64,000 nt of DNA from Nitrospirota bacterium (GCA_021801345.1 JAJYYA010000066.1:1-64000); one strand, 5' to 3'. Counted from the first letter of the stretch, positions 51,512 to 60,858 are shown. Numbers and translations are program-made. The notes: generated by a model from the letters alone, not told the origin.

Positions 51512-52795
51512 CTAGGACTCCGCTCCCCATCCCGTCCGGAGGAGGTCGGCCAGTGAGGCCGCAGGAAAGGCCGGAACCGTCTTCTGCACCCCGGTCGCGA
51601 GATCTTTGATCGTGAGGGTGTTGCTCTCGCGTTCATCTTCTCCTGCCAGGCCGATGTATCGGGCCTTTTCTCTCTCGGCCGAGACAAAGGCCTTCTTGAG
51701 GCGGGATTGGCCAAAGAGTCCGACGGCGGAGATGTTTTCCTCCCGAAGGGAGGAAAGGATCCGATGGATGTATCCCCTTGAGGCCTCATCGAGGGGGTGG
51801 AGTGCGATCATGACAGGCGGGTCGGTCGGAAGGGGAAGGGTTGCCGCCTTCTCCCTCAGGAGGTGGAGACGCTCGATCCCGATTGCAAGGCCGACTCCGG
51901 GGATGTCTGGACCGCCGAGCGAGCTTACAAGCCCGTTGTAGCGGCCCCCTGCGGCCCATGTTGACTGGGATCCAAGGGCATCGGAGACCCACTCGAAGGC
52001 CGTCTCCGTGTAGTAGTCGAGTCCCCGCACCAGTCTGTGGGAGAGCGTGTACGGGATGCTCTGGTCGGCAAGCCCCCGGCAGACGCTGTCGAAGTGGTCC
52101 CGCGAAGAGGCGCAGAGAAATTCGGTGAGGGGGGGCGCCGCCTCGAGGACGGCCTGACAGCCTTCGACCTTGCAGTCGAGAACGCGGAGAGGGTTGGTCG
52201 CCGTTCTTCGGAGGCAGGTTTCGCAGAGGGTGTTCTTGTGGTCTTCGAGATAGGCGACAAGCCGGGTGCGATAGGCCGGGCGGCACGCCTCGCACCCCAT
52301 GCTGTTGATGAGAAGGGTCGATCCGGGGATGCGTGTCTTTTCGGCATACCGGCTGACCATGGCGATCAGGTCGGCATCGGTGTCGGGGTCGTTTGTCCCG
52401 AGGATCTCGGCTCCCGCCTGGTGAAACTGCCGGAGGCGCCCGGCTTGGGGCCGCTCGTGGCGGAACATCGGACCCTGATAGGAAAGACGCGTCGTCCGTC
52501 CCGGTTCGGCCAGCCGATGCTCGATGGCCGCCCTGAGAAGAGAGGCGGTGCCTTCCGGACGAAGGGCCAGGCGTTCGCCGCCCTTCCCCTCGAAGAGATA
52601 CATCTCCTTTTCGACGATGTCCGTCGACTCGCCGATCGAGCGGGAAAAGAGCGCGGCCGACTCGAATATCGGAAGCCGGACCTCCCGGAATCCCGAGAGG
52701 GCAAAGAGGGCGGAGATCTCCTCTTCGAGGAGGCGAAAGGTCTCGGATTCGGGGGGGAGTAGGTCCTTGACGCCTCGGGGGGCCTGATATTTCAT
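51512..52795 (-). CDS. hisS: Histidyl-tRNA synthetase
   Basis: 427 residues. Class II motifs: 'APRGVKDLLP' at the start, motif 2 'RYQGPMFRHERPQAGRLRQF' (seen as 'SYQGPMFRHERPQAGRLRQF'), and the histidine-specific 'RGLDYYTETAFEW' and 'AAGGRYNGL'; motif 3 'GVGLAIGIERL'. The C-terminal anticodon-binding domain is complete. The ATG at 52795 gives the normal N-terminus (MKYQAPRG); a longer frame to 52858 is not needed. GAGGA lies about nine bases upstream. Confidence 0.97.
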   Translation of the reverse strand: MKYQAPRGVKDLLPPESETFRLLEEEISALFALSGFREVRLPIFESAALFSRSIGESTDIVEKEMYLFEGKGGERLALRPEGTASLLRAAIEHRLAEPGRTTRLSYQGPMFRHERPQAGRLRQFHQAGAEILGTNDPDTDADLIAMVSRYAEKTRIPGSTLLINSMGCEACRPAYRTRLVAYLEDHKNTLCETCLRRTATNPLRVLDCKVEGCQAVLEAAPPLTEFLCASSRDHFDSVCRGLADQSIPYTLSHRLVRGLDYYTETAFEWVSDALGSQSTWAAGGRYNGLVSSLGGPDIPGVGLAIGIERLHLLREKAATLPLPTDPPVMIALHPLDEASRGYIHRILSSLREENISAVGLFGQSRLKKAFVSAEREKARYIGLAGEDERESNTLTIKDLATGVQKTVPAFPAASLADLLRTGWGAES

Positions 52796-52933
52796 GAAAT
52801 AAAGTCCTCTTTGTCGAAAGTCCCGGATCGCGACGACCCATGACAAAGGGCCTTCCAAGGCCGGTCGCGCAGGATTCTCACTGTGTGAAGTGGCGGGACA
52901 GAACGCCCGGAACCCTTATTCTAGCAGAGGACT

Positions 52934-54031
52934 GTGAAAAACAGAAAGAGTCGGATCATCGGAGAGGTCCGGGAGCTCTCCAAGGGGTTTTCACGGAGAA
53001 CGATCCCGGCGGACTACATGGATCGTTCCGAGAGCCGGGAGGCCTATGGCGCCTATTACGGCGAGGTGGGCCGGGCCAAGGGAGAAGCGTTGGGAGAGGA
53101 AGTTCTTATTCGGGCCTCCCCGGCGCTCTTTCGCAAGGAGAGGGTCCGGATCCTCGACCTCGGCTCGGGCACGGGAGAGTTTGCCCGGGCCCTGGCCCGG
53201 ACTTTATTGGCGAGCTCGGAGATCTTGGTCGACCTGCACATGGTTGACCGCTCGGAAAAGGCGCTGGCCCGGATCATTCCAGGCGAGAAGGAGACGGGCC
53301 TCTCTCTTTCCTCTTCGAAGGCGCTTCTTCCATTCGAACGCCCTTTTCTGGCCGAAGGATGGGACATCGTCTCCATGGCGAACTGTCTCGCCGAAAACGA
53401 GTCGGCTCAAGAGGGCTTTTGTGAGCTTTTCTGCCAGGCGGTCGACGTTTTGTCCCCCGAGGGACTGATTCTCCTTGTGGAGCCTGCCGACAAGCGCTCC
53501 TCTCGATCCCTCCTGGCTTTGGGAGACCGTCTTCTCGAGCGCAATCCCGGACTGGTTCTTCTGGCTCCCTGTCCCGGTGGCCGAAAGACGCCCTGTCCGG
53601 CGCTCTCCGATCCGGACAACTGGTGCCACGAGGACCGGCCGGCAGGGTTTTCCGGGGAGCTCCTGCGGACGGCCGAGGCGCTCGGCCACGTCAAGGATGC
53701 CCTCAAGATGACCTATCTTCTTTTTTCGAAAGGTGCGTCTCCTCAGAGACCTTCCCTGCGCCTCGTCTCTCCGCTTCACCGGGAAAAGGGGCTTTTCTGG
53801 GGAGATTTTTGCGATGGACGCGATTGGGCGAAGGTTCGCCTGCTGACACGGAACAAGGGAGATCTGACCCGGGACTTCCCCCGGCTCAGGAGGGGGGAGT
53901 CGATCGCTCCTCCGGCCGCTTGGCCCCTAGGGAAGCCCGCTCTTTTTGACTGGCCGAAGGACCTGGCCGTCGTCAGACTCGCGCATCCCGACGGCCGCCC
54001 TTTTGACCGGGGAACCCGGGAGCCTTCATGA
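52934..54031 (+). CDS. Rsm22-like SAM-dependent methyltransferase-fold protein
   Basis: 365 residues. Motif I of a Rossmann methyltransferase is 'RILDLGSGTGEFARALA'. The stretch 'LLAPCPGGRKTPCPALSDPD' followed by 'NWCHEDRPAG' is characteristic of Rsm22/METTL17, whose cysteines bind a 4Fe-4S cluster; a fourth cysteine may be in 'GDFCDGRDW'. Rsm22 assists small-ribosomal-subunit assembly. The GTG at 52934 has AGAGG upstream. The gene overlaps the LigB-type gene by ATGA. Confidence 0.8.
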   Translation: MKNRKSRIIGEVRELSKGFSRRTIPADYMDRSESREAYGAYYGEVGRAKGEALGEEVLIRASPALFRKERVRILDLGSGTGEFARALARTLLASSEILVDLHMVDRSEKALARIIPGEKETGLSLSSSKALLPFERPFLAEGWDIVSMANCLAENESAQEGFCELFCQAVDVLSPEGLILLVEPADKRSSRSLLALGDRLLERNPGLVLLAPCPGGRKTPCPALSDPDNWCHEDRPAGFSGELLRTAEALGHVKDALKMTYLLFSKGASPQRPSLRLVSPLHREKGLFWGDFCDGRDWAKVRLLTRNKGDLTRDFPRLRRGESIAPPAAWPLGKPALFDWPKDLAVVRLAHPDGRPFDRGTREPS

Positions 54032-54849
54032 TCCGGATCTGGCCGGTCATGGCGCCTCACAGCCCAGACCTTCTCTCGAGCTTTCTCCGGGGATCGGAGC
54101 GCGAGATGGCGGGTGCCTTCGTCAGGCTGAGGCAGGAGCTCTTCGCCCGCTCGGCGGAGCCCTTCGATGCCGTCATCGCCTATACTCCGGGGTGGCAGGT
54201 CCGGCACATTACCCTTCTCGATCTTTCAAGGGACCATATTTCTTCTCGGGACTTTTCCGGCTTTGGTCACCACTACCAGTACGACCCGCCAGGATCGCCC
54301 GAGCTGGGCCAGAGGCTCCTTCGGTCGGCGAAGAAGATCGGCATGGCGGTGGCTCCGGGGATCCACGGCATCGATCACGCCATTTCGGTTCCGCTCTTTT
54401 TTCTTCTCCCGGAGGGGACGACTCCGGTTCTCCCGGTCTCCCAGTCCCAAAGCGGGGTTCGTCAGGCCACCCTTCTAGGAGAGTCTCTCCGCCATCTCGC
54501 TTCGAACGGACGGGAGAAAATCCTCCTGCTCCTCTCGGGCGTCCTTTCCCAGAATCCGCTGGAGATGGCCCGGGGGAGGGAAGATCTTCGTATCCCCCTG
54601 TGGACGGACAGGATTGTCGAGGCCCTTGTGGGGGGGGGCACCCCCGACTGGGGCCTTCTTCCCTCTCTTGGGCGGGAGGTCCTCGACGCCCTCGACCCGC
54701 CCGGGAGGCTTCGGGAGCTGCATCTTCTCAAGGGATTGGGGGCGAGCGGCGGCCGGCTTTGGGGGCGAGAGCGAGTCGAAGGGCTTGTGCAGGTTCTGGT
54801 GAGCTTCGATCCGCTCGAGGTGGAGGAGGCCGCCGCATCGGAGGAGTGA
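54028..54849 (+). CDS. LigB/MEMO-fold protein (extradiol dioxygenase-like)
   Basis: 273 residues. 'VMAPHSPDLL' at the N-terminus and 'GIHGIDHAISVPLFFLLP' are the histidine sites of the class III extradiol dioxygenase fold, also used by the MEMO proteins; 'LLLSGVLSQNP' corresponds to a conserved serine-glycine loop. Whether it binds iron and opens aromatic rings is unclear, and no aromatic degradation gene is near. Overlap with the Rsm22-like gene suggests a shared role. Confidence 0.78.
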   Translation: MIRIWPVMAPHSPDLLSSFLRGSEREMAGAFVRLRQELFARSAEPFDAVIAYTPGWQVRHITLLDLSRDHISSRDFSGFGHHYQYDPPGSPELGQRLLRSAKKIGMAVAPGIHGIDHAISVPLFFLLPEGTTPVLPVSQSQSGVRQATLLGESLRHLASNGREKILLLLSGVLSQNPLEMARGREDLRIPLWTDRIVEALVGGGTPDWGLLPSLGREVLDALDPPGRLRELHLLKGLGASGGRLWGRERVEGLVQVLVSFDPLEVEEAAASEE

Positions 54850-54922
54850 TTCGATTTGAGCGGGGGCCGGGAGCGGGTGTTTCATTTTGGAAGGTTTTCC
54901 CGGGAAATGAGACCGGGATCCG

Positions 54923-55093
54923 TTAATGAAGGTTTTCGGAAAAAAACCTGTCCGCCGTCTCCGTTGCGGAGTCGATCCACTCGTCGAGAGGGCTGATTTC
55001 GCCCTCGATCTCTCCCTCGAACGTGGAGCCATCGCGCAGCTCCTCCAGGCTCTCCGACTCCGTGAGGCTGGGTTTTCCGGGTTCACGCTCCAT
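54923..55093 (-). CDS. Small acidic protein (56 residues)
   Basis: An ATG at 55093 with AAGGAGAG seven bases upstream opens a 56-residue frame rich in Glu, Ser and Asp ('LTESESLEELRDGSTFEGE'). A longer in-frame version to 55162 exists but lacks such a ribosome site. Unrecognised. It diverges from the chemotaxis gene to its right. Real translation seems likely because of the ribosome site; function unknown. Confidence 0.5.
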   Translation of the reverse strand: MEREPGKPSLTESESLEELRDGSTFEGEIEGEISPLDEWIDSATETADRFFSENLH

Positions 55094-55439
55094 CGTCGTC
55101 TCTCCTTCTATTCTGATCATGTCCATAGCTATGATTTCTCCGAAAATCAATGCAATTGTCATGCCAAGTTCTTCGCGGGGGCAATCGCTCCGCTTTGGCG
55201 AGAATGATAATGGGTTTTTCTGCGACTTCTTGGTCCCTATTTGGACACTAAAGTCTGCCTATGTTCGTTAATGTTCATTTTTGAGCGATCCGGAGGGGGC
55301 GACGGTCGGAGAAAGAATAAGACATTCCTCCATTACAGTTTTGGAAAATGCTCCCGATAAGAGTATCATGGAACATTGTGTGACCATGCCATCGTGTGTG
55401 CGTGGTAAAATGTTTGTTTATGATCCGGAGGAGAGAAAG
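55094..55439. other. 346-base divergent intergenic region
   Basis: No convincing gene. It is AT-richer than its surroundings and should hold the promoters of the small acidic gene and of the chemotaxis unit. I see no clear -35/-10 pair and no strong sigma-28 element. Confidence 0.6.
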
Positions 55440-56642
55440 ATGGCGGCGTTGTTCGGGAGGGGAAGTGGCGGTGAGGAATCGGTTGCAAAGAGTCCGGCAC
55501 GGAGCTCTTACGGAGAGGAATCGGCTTCTAACGGGCTGACCCAGAATCCCCGGGTCCTTCTTCATATTCTCGATGCGATTCCCAACCTTGGCGTCGCCGT
55601 GGCCTCTCCCGATATGGGTTCGGGACGGGGAGGCAACACAATCCTCTATATGAACCAGGCAATGAAGGGGATCGTCTCCCAGATGGAAGCCGAGATGCGA
55701 AAGAGTTTTGGCGTCTCGTCCAATGAGGTGATGGGGGGCTCCATCCATCGCTTTCACAAGGATCCCGACAGGATCCGGAGGATTCTCGAAGGGCTTCGCC
55801 CCGGGGAGGTCCGGAAGAATCAGGTCATGGAGATCGGCGGCATCTCTCTCCTTTCGACGACGGAGTCTCTTGTCGACGAGTCGACGGGGGCCCTTCTGGG
55901 ATATATGACGATCTTCCGGGACGTGACAAGCGAGAAGCTCCTCTCCTCTTCTGTCGACATGCAGGAGGGGGCCTCCAACGAGCTCTCCTCTGCCATGGAC
56001 AAGCTCGACTCCGGGATTCGCGAGATCGTGACCACGACCGGCCGGGTCTCCGACGAGGCGCAGAAGACGCGCACCGAGGGGGAGGCCGGGAGGAAGACGC
56101 TTGAAGATCTTCTCTCCCAGGTCCGAGAGTCGGGAGAGGCGATGCGGGCACTGGTCGATGTGGTGAACGGGCTCAACTCCCGGAGCCAGGAGATCGGCAA
56201 GGTCGTCGAGGTGATCGACGATATCGCAAGCCAGACCAACCTGCTTGCCCTGAACGCCGCCATTGAGGCGGCCCGGGCCGGCGAGCAGGGGCGGGGCTTT
56301 GCCGTGGTGGCCGACGAGGTCAGAAAGCTTGCCGAACGGACCATTCGGGCGACCAAGGAAATCGGATCCACCATCAGGGAGACCCAGAGCGACACGACCC
56401 GTACTGTGACGCTGATCCACGGAACGCTGGGGAAGGTCGAAGAGAGCCAGAAAAAGGCCGAGGTTGTGGGGACCGTGTTCGAGTCGATTGTCGACCACGC
56501 CACCGTCCTTTCGAACACGCTCTCCTCGATCGTGGGAGTCACTGAAAATCAGTCCCGAAGCGTCTCTTCCGTCAAAAAACAACTCGAGGGGCTCGTTGTG
56601 GGGCTCAAGGACATCATGAAAAAGGTGCGCGGCTCCTTTTAA
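55440..56642 (+). CDS. Soluble PAS-containing methyl-accepting chemotaxis protein
   Basis: 400 residues without membrane segments. Residues about 35-165 resemble a PAS domain ('ILFLHRF'-type segments; '[20 protein letters not shown]', '[12 protein letters not shown]'). Residues 180-400 form the MCP signalling domain, with the hairpin '[20 protein letters not shown]' and '[18 protein letters not shown]'. I set the start at the ATG 55440 with GGAGGAGAG eight bases upstream, although the frame is open to 55281. It leads the ODP-cheV group and probably senses an intracellular ligand such as oxygen or redox state. Confidence 0.88.
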   Translation: MAALFGRGSGGEESVAKSPARSSYGEESASNGLTQNPRVLLHILDAIPNLGVAVASPDMGSGRGGNTILYMNQAMKGIVSQMEAEMRKSFGVSSNEVMGGSIHRFHKDPDRIRRILEGLRPGEVRKNQVMEIGGISLLSTTESLVDESTGALLGYMTIFRDVTSEKLLSSSVDMQEGASNELSSAMDKLDSGIREIVTTTGRVSDEAQKTRTEGEAGRKTLEDLLSQVRESGEAMRALVDVVNGLNSRSQEIGKVVEVIDDIASQTNLLALNAAIEAARAGEQGRGFAVVADEVRKLAERTIRATKEIGSTIRETQSDTTRTVTLIHGTLGKVEESQKKAEVVGTVFESIVDHATVLSNTLSSIVGVTENQSRSVSSVKKQLEGLVVGLKDIMKKVRGSF

Positions 56643-56680
56643 GCCACCGGTCCGTCGACCAACTGTTCTAAGGAGGTGTC

Positions 56681-57430
56681 ATGTCCTCGGAGATTATCTA
56701 CGATTCCCCGAACCACAAGTTCTGCTGGCTGGGTCGCGACGAAACGGGCCTCGAGGAAGGTGTTCAGACCAATCAGTACCTGATCGTGGACAACGGGCGG
56801 GGGACCCTGCTCGATCCCGGCGGCTTCGGCGTCTTTTCTCGCGTCGTTGTGAACATGAGCGAGTTTGTCGATCCGGAGAAGGTCGATCATATCTTTCTTT
56901 GCCACCAGGACCCCGATGTGGGAGGGGGACTGGCCTCCTGGCTGGACATGACCCCCGCCCGCGTTCATGTGTCGGCCCTCTGGATCCGCTTTCTCCTTCA
57001 CTACGGGGTGACGGCCCTTGACCGGATCGAAGGGATTCCCGACGGGGGGGGGACCCTCACGCTGGCCTCCGGAAGCCGGATTGAATTCGTTCCCGCCCAC
57101 TTCCTGCATTCTCCCGGCAACTTCCACGTCTTCGACCACGCCTCGGGGATTCTCTTTACGGGGGATGTGGGGGCGGCAATCTATCCCAAGGGAGAGACGC
57201 CCCTCTACGTGGAGAACTTCGATGACCACGTCAAGCACATGGAAGGATTTCACGTGCGCTATGTCGGAACGTCGAAGGCGATCGAGTACTGGATCGGGAA
57301 GATCCGGAACCTTCCCATCAAGATGATTTGTCCCCAGCACGGATCGATCTTTCGCGAGAAGGAGGCCCGACAGTTTCTCGACTGGATTTCCCGGGCGAAG
57401 GTCGGCTTCGATGCGAATATTTTCACCTAA
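56681..57430 (+). CDS. ODP-type di-iron metallo-beta-lactamase-fold protein (oxygen sensor candidate)
   Basis: 249 residues. The metal motif 'FLCHQDPDVGGGL' resembles H-x-E-x-D-H of flavodiiron proteins, with Asp for Glu and Val for the last His; further ligands appear in 'AHFLHSPGNFHVF', 'LFTGDVGAAIY' and 'CPQHGSIF'. Flavodoxin domains are absent. This is the pattern of ODP proteins, which bind oxygen at a di-iron site and work with chemotaxis receptors. It lies between a soluble MCP and cheV, which supports that role. AAGGAGGTG precedes the ATG. Confidence 0.85.
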   Translation: MSSEIIYDSPNHKFCWLGRDETGLEEGVQTNQYLIVDNGRGTLLDPGGFGVFSRVVVNMSEFVDPEKVDHIFLCHQDPDVGGGLASWLDMTPARVHVSALWIRFLLHYGVTALDRIEGIPDGGGTLTLASGSRIEFVPAHFLHSPGNFHVFDHASGILFTGDVGAAIYPKGETPLYVENFDDHVKHMEGFHVRYVGTSKAIEYWIGKIRNLPIKMICPQHGSIFREKEARQFLDWISRAKVGFDANIFT

Positions 57431-57487
57431 GGATACCGGGTTTCCCGGCGAAAAAACGCCCTCCCCCGTTTCCCACAGGAGCGCCTC

Positions 57488-58474
57488 ATGAGCAGTGGCA
57501 AGACAGATATCGAGAACCTCGTTCTCCAGGTCGGCACGAACCAGATGGAGCTTGTCGACTTCCGGATCTTCCAGATCGACAAGAACAACCCCGAGAAGGT
57601 CATGGAAGGGATCTACGGGGTCAATGTCGCCAAGGTGATCGAGATCATCAAGCTTCCCGAGATCACGCCGGTCCCCAACGCCAATCCCTTCCAGGATGGA
57701 GTCATCAACCTCCGGGGCATCGTGATTCCCATCATCAACCTCGCCCGCTGGATGCGGGTCACCGAGCCGTCCGGGATCACGTCGACCCAGGTGATCGTGA
57801 CGGAGTTCTCGAACATCCGCCTGGGCTTTCTCGTGCACCAGAGCGTCCAGATCCGCCGGGTCTCCTGGAAGAGCATCGTTCCGATCAACCTGCCCTCTTC
57901 CGCCGGTCACAAGGATTCGAGCGTGGTGGGGACCATCAAGCTGACCGACGGTCCCGACGAGGGCCGGGTTCTGCTCATCCTGGACTTCGAGACGATCGTG
58001 GAGGAGATGGGGCTTTATTCCCGTCAGGAGCACGATCTCGAATCCATGCAGAAGGCGCCCCCCACGGGGAAGGTCGTTCTCGTTGTCGACGACAGCGCCG
58101 TGGCGAGAAACATGCTCTCCAAGGCGCTCGACAAGGACGGATACAAGGTTCTTCTGGGCCGGAACGGCGAGGAGGGGCTCACCGTCCTCGGCCAGATCTG
58201 GAACAAGAATCCTTCCGACCTGGCCGCCATTATCTCCGATGTGGAGATGCCGATCATGGACGGGTACTCCTTCGTCAAGAAGGTCAAGGAGCATCCCGAA
58301 TGGAAGAACATTCCGATCATCATGAACTCCTCGATGAGCGGAACGGAAAACGTCCGGAAGGGACGGGAGCTCGGCATCGACGAATATGTCGTGAAGTTCG
58401 AGCCGCAGAAGTTCCTTGAGGCGTTGAACCTGGCTCTCTCCAAGCACCAGGCGAGGATGACGGCCAAGCCCTAG
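57488..58474 (+). CDS. cheV: Chemotaxis coupling protein CheV
   Basis: 328 residues: an N-terminal CheW domain (about 15-175, 'NPFQDGVINLRGIVIPIINL' and 'VIVTEFSNIRLGFLVHQSVQ') and a C-terminal receiver (about 195-325) with 'VLVVDDSAVARNML', phospho-acceptor D251 in 'IISDVEMPIMDGYS' and the late Lys in 'YVVKFEPQKF'. It couples receptors to CheA and provides adaptation by phosphorylation. CAGGAGC lies before the ATG. No cheA is in the window. Confidence 0.95.
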   Translation: MSSGKTDIENLVLQVGTNQMELVDFRIFQIDKNNPEKVMEGIYGVNVAKVIEIIKLPEITPVPNANPFQDGVINLRGIVIPIINLARWMRVTEPSGITSTQVIVTEFSNIRLGFLVHQSVQIRRVSWKSIVPINLPSSAGHKDSSVVGTIKLTDGPDEGRVLLILDFETIVEEMGLYSRQEHDLESMQKAPPTGKVVLVVDDSAVARNMLSKALDKDGYKVLLGRNGEEGLTVLGQIWNKNPSDLAAIISDVEMPIMDGYSFVKKVKEHPEWKNIPIIMNSSMSGTENVRKGRELGIDEYVVKFEPQKFLEALNLALSKHQARMTAKP

Positions 58475-58499
58475 ACAGCCACCGTGCATAAAAACTGAG

Positions 58500-58535
58500 A
58501 AGGCCGGTCGGGAGATTCCCGGCCGGCCTTTTTTG
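58500..58535 (+). terminator. Rho-independent terminator of the chemotaxis unit
   Basis: A strong stem GGCCGGTCGGG / CCCGGCCGGCC around AGATT (one mismatch at T/C level), followed directly by TTTTTT. It lies just after the cheV stop. Confidence 0.92.
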
Positions 58536-58574
58536 TCTCGAAGGGTCTGTGGCGTTCGGATCCTGGGGGCCGTC

Positions 58575-58892
58575 TCAGAACTTGGGGAAGTAGACGAAGG
58601 ACTCTCCGAAGAGAAGCACAAAGGCAAAGATCCAGGGAAGCTGGGGGGCGACCCGGAAGAGGAATCCGGGCTCGGTGCCCGGGGGAAGATCGGGGCGCGC
58701 CTCGACAAGGAGCGCTCCGAATCCGACTGCGGCGGCCAGACTCCCGGTAATCCCGAACCAGGAGATCATTTCGAGGCCGCCGATACTGTGCATCGAGGCG
58801 TAAAGGTTGAGGGTCATCCCTCCCTGGATCAGGAGGAATTCGATGCCGAGATAGAGAATGATCTTGGCGTGAAAGGCTGTCTTGTCATTCAC
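58575..58892 (-). CDS. Small membrane protein (105 residues)
   Basis: Three hydrophobic segments: 'IILYLGIEFLLIQGGMTLNL', 'MISWFGITGSLAAAVGFGAL' and 'LPWIFAFVLLFGESFVYF'. The ATG at 58892 overlaps the rlmN stop by four bases. Unrecognised; probably cotranscribed with rlmN as the last gene of the unit. Confidence 0.75.
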   Translation of the reverse strand: MNDKTAFHAKIILYLGIEFLLIQGGMTLNLYASMHSIGGLEMISWFGITGSLAAAVGFGALLVEARPDLPPGTEPGFLFRVAPQLPWIFAFVLLFGESFVYFPKF

Positions 58893-59956
58893 GGAGTGTC
58901 GCCTCCCGTTAGCACTTTTTGGCGTTCCATCTCCCGGGCCAGCTGGCCGCAGGCGGCCAGGACGTCGGGGCCCATTGTCTTTCTGACGGTGGCGGTGATG
59001 TGGAATCCGGAGAGGATCTCCTGAAACCTCGCGACATCGGCCTCGGAGGGCCGGGCGTAGGGGGACCCGGGAAAGGGATTGAAGGCAATGAGGTTGACCT
59101 TCGACTTAAAGGGAGCGAGAAGCCGCCCCAGGGCGCGGGCCGACTCCGGGCTGTCGTTTATCCCGGAGAGAAGGACGTACTCGAAGGTGATCCTGTCCCG
59201 GTTTCTCAAGGGGAACCGGCGGCAGGCCTCGAGGATCTGGTCGATGGGGTAGATGCGGCCAAGAGGCATGATGGTTCGCCGGAGAGCATCGTCGGGAGCG
59301 CAGAGACTGATCGCGAGACGAACTCCCGTATTGGCCTCTCCCAGGGCATCGATACGGGGGACGAGCCCCGAGGTCGAGACGGTGATGCGGCGGGGAGAGA
59401 GTCCCACCCCGTCGGGGTGGGTGAGGGCCCGGATGGCGGGAATGAGGGCGTCAAGGTTCGCCAGGGGCTCCCCCATGCCCATAAAGACGATGTGGTCGAT
59501 CCGGGGCGCGTTCGGGGAGGAGCCAAGCTGACGGGCGGCAAGAATCCACTGAGAGAGAATCTCTGAGACCGTCAGGTTGCGGATGAGCCCCATGGAGGCC
59601 GTCCGGCAGAAGCGGCAACCGATGCCGCATCCGGCCTGGGTGGAGAGGCAAAGCGTCATCTGTCCTTTTCTGGGGATCAGGACGGACTCGATTGCCGGCC
59701 CGTCAGAAAGCGCCAAGGCGATCTTGCAGGTGCCGTCTTCGGCGCTTTCAACGGAGAGGAGGGAGGGGAGGGCCAGGGAGAGTGTTCCGTCCTCGATGAG
59801 CCGTCGGACGGCCGGCGGGAGGTTGGTCATCGAATAGGGATCGGTTGTGAGTCTTTTGAAGACCCAGTGGGCGATCTGACGTCCCCGGTAGGCGGGCTGT
59901 CCGTGAGTGGTCAGGAGATCTCCCCATTGGGTCGGGGAATGGTCGAGAAGGTTCAT
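58889..59956 (-). CDS. rlmN: Dual-specificity rRNA/tRNA methyltransferase RlmN (radical SAM)
   Basis: Methylates A2503 of 23S rRNA and A37 of some tRNAs. 355 residues: 'YRGRQIAHWVFKR' near the start, the radical SAM motif 'CGIGCRFCRTASMG' (C-x3-C-x2-C), 'HIVFMGMGEPLAN', 'ITVSTSGLVPRID', and the late 'AACGQLA' region, where the methyl-carrying cysteine lies. The ATG at 59956 overlaps the PAP2 stop as ATGA; the frame continues 22 codons upstream without support. Confidence 0.96.
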   Translation of the reverse strand: MNLLDHSPTQWGDLLTTHGQPAYRGRQIAHWVFKRLTTDPYSMTNLPPAVRRLIEDGTLSLALPSLLSVESAEDGTCKIALALSDGPAIESVLIPRKGQMTLCLSTQAGCGIGCRFCRTASMGLIRNLTVSEILSQWILAARQLGSSPNAPRIDHIVFMGMGEPLANLDALIPAIRALTHPDGVGLSPRRITVSTSGLVPRIDALGEANTGVRLAISLCAPDDALRRTIMPLGRIYPIDQILEACRRFPLRNRDRITFEYVLLSGINDSPESARALGRLLAPFKSKVNLIAFNPFPGSPYARPSEADVARFQEILSGFHITATVRKTMGPDVLAACGQLAREMERQKVLTGGDTP

Positions 59957-60552
59957 CGGGAGGGCTTCGCGTTCCGGTTTCGGGGAGCGGCCGGTTCCTC
60001 CCTCCATCGGGGAATGATCCACCGGCGGACGATGGCCGTCGAAAGAAGGCCCACAAGGGCCCCCCCCAGAACATCAAGAGGGAAGTGTGCCCCGACGTAG
60101 ATTCGGGAGAGGCCGGTCAGCGACGCGGTCAGATAGAGGGGAACCGCAAGTCTCGGGTAGAGCCCCGCAAAAAGAGAGGCGGTGGAGAAGACGGTGAAGG
60201 TGTGTCCCGAGGGAAAGGAGTTGGCGTAGAGGGAGGGGCCGAGGACATGGACCGTCGCCTGATGGTCGGCAATCCTTGCATGAAAGGCCGCGAGGGGGCG
60301 ATCCCTGTGAACGATGTGCTTGAGGAGCGTTCCGACAATGAAGGAGACGAAGGAGGTCGAGGCCCAGAAGACAAAGTCCCGCCTGAAATTCCGCTTCGCA
60401 AAAAGGAACATGAGGAGGAGCCCCAGAGGGAAGAGGACGAATCCGTTGCCGAGGGCCGTGGCAGCCTCCATGACGGGGTCGAGCCAGGGACGGGCCAGGG
60501 AGTTGTTGAGCCAGAGGAAAAGGCTCTGGTCGGTTGCGATGAGGGGGGCCAT
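59953..60552 (-). CDS. PAP2-family phosphatase
   Basis: 199-residue membrane protein with the three acid-phosphatase motifs: 'KHIVHRDRP' (K-x6-RP), 'SFPSGHTF' (PSGH) and 'SRIYVGAHFPLDVLGG' (SR-x5-H-x3-D). About five helices. Likely dephosphorylates undecaprenyl pyrophosphate or a related lipid phosphate. It sits between a small unknown gene (12-base gap) and rlmN. Confidence 0.9.
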   Translation of the reverse strand: MAPLIATDQSLFLWLNNSLARPWLDPVMEAATALGNGFVLFPLGLLLMFLFAKRNFRRDFVFWASTSFVSFIVGTLLKHIVHRDRPLAAFHARIADHQATVHVLGPSLYANSFPSGHTFTVFSTASLFAGLYPRLAVPLYLTASLTGLSRIYVGAHFPLDVLGGALVGLLSTAIVRRWIIPRWREEPAAPRNRNAKPSR

Positions 60553-60564
60553 CTCGTCCGGAGC

Positions 60565-60858
60565 CTAGTCCGAGCGGTCCCTGTTGAGAAGGCTTTGCAG
60601 TAACCCTTCCACCTTTGTCTTCGACCATTCGGCCGGGTAGGAGACGCGGACAATCCCGCCGGCATCCCGGAAGCCGTGCTTGTCGATGAGGTATCGGGCC
60701 GTTTCGAAGATCTGCTCTTTCCAGGAGGAGGAGCTGGTCCAGCGCATCGCTTCGAGAAGAAGCTCGCCAAACTCTTCCTCCGAGAGGTGGTCCGGATGCC
60801 ACAGGTCAATTTCTCCCGTATGGTCGGGGTCTCGGCTGACGAGGGAGTAGACGGGCAT
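60565..60858 (-). CDS. Uncharacterised 97-residue protein
   Basis: A soluble, acidic N-terminus with 'EIDLWHPDHLSEEEF', then helical 'FGELLLEAMRWTSSSSW'. No family recognised. The ATG at 60858 has AGAGGA about ten bases upstream. First gene of the PAP2-rlmN unit. Confidence 0.7.
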   Translation of the reverse strand: MPVYSLVSRDPDHTGEIDLWHPDHLSEEEFGELLLEAMRWTSSSSWKEQIFETARYLIDKHGFRDAGGIVRVSYPAEWSKTKVEGLLQSLLNRDRSD

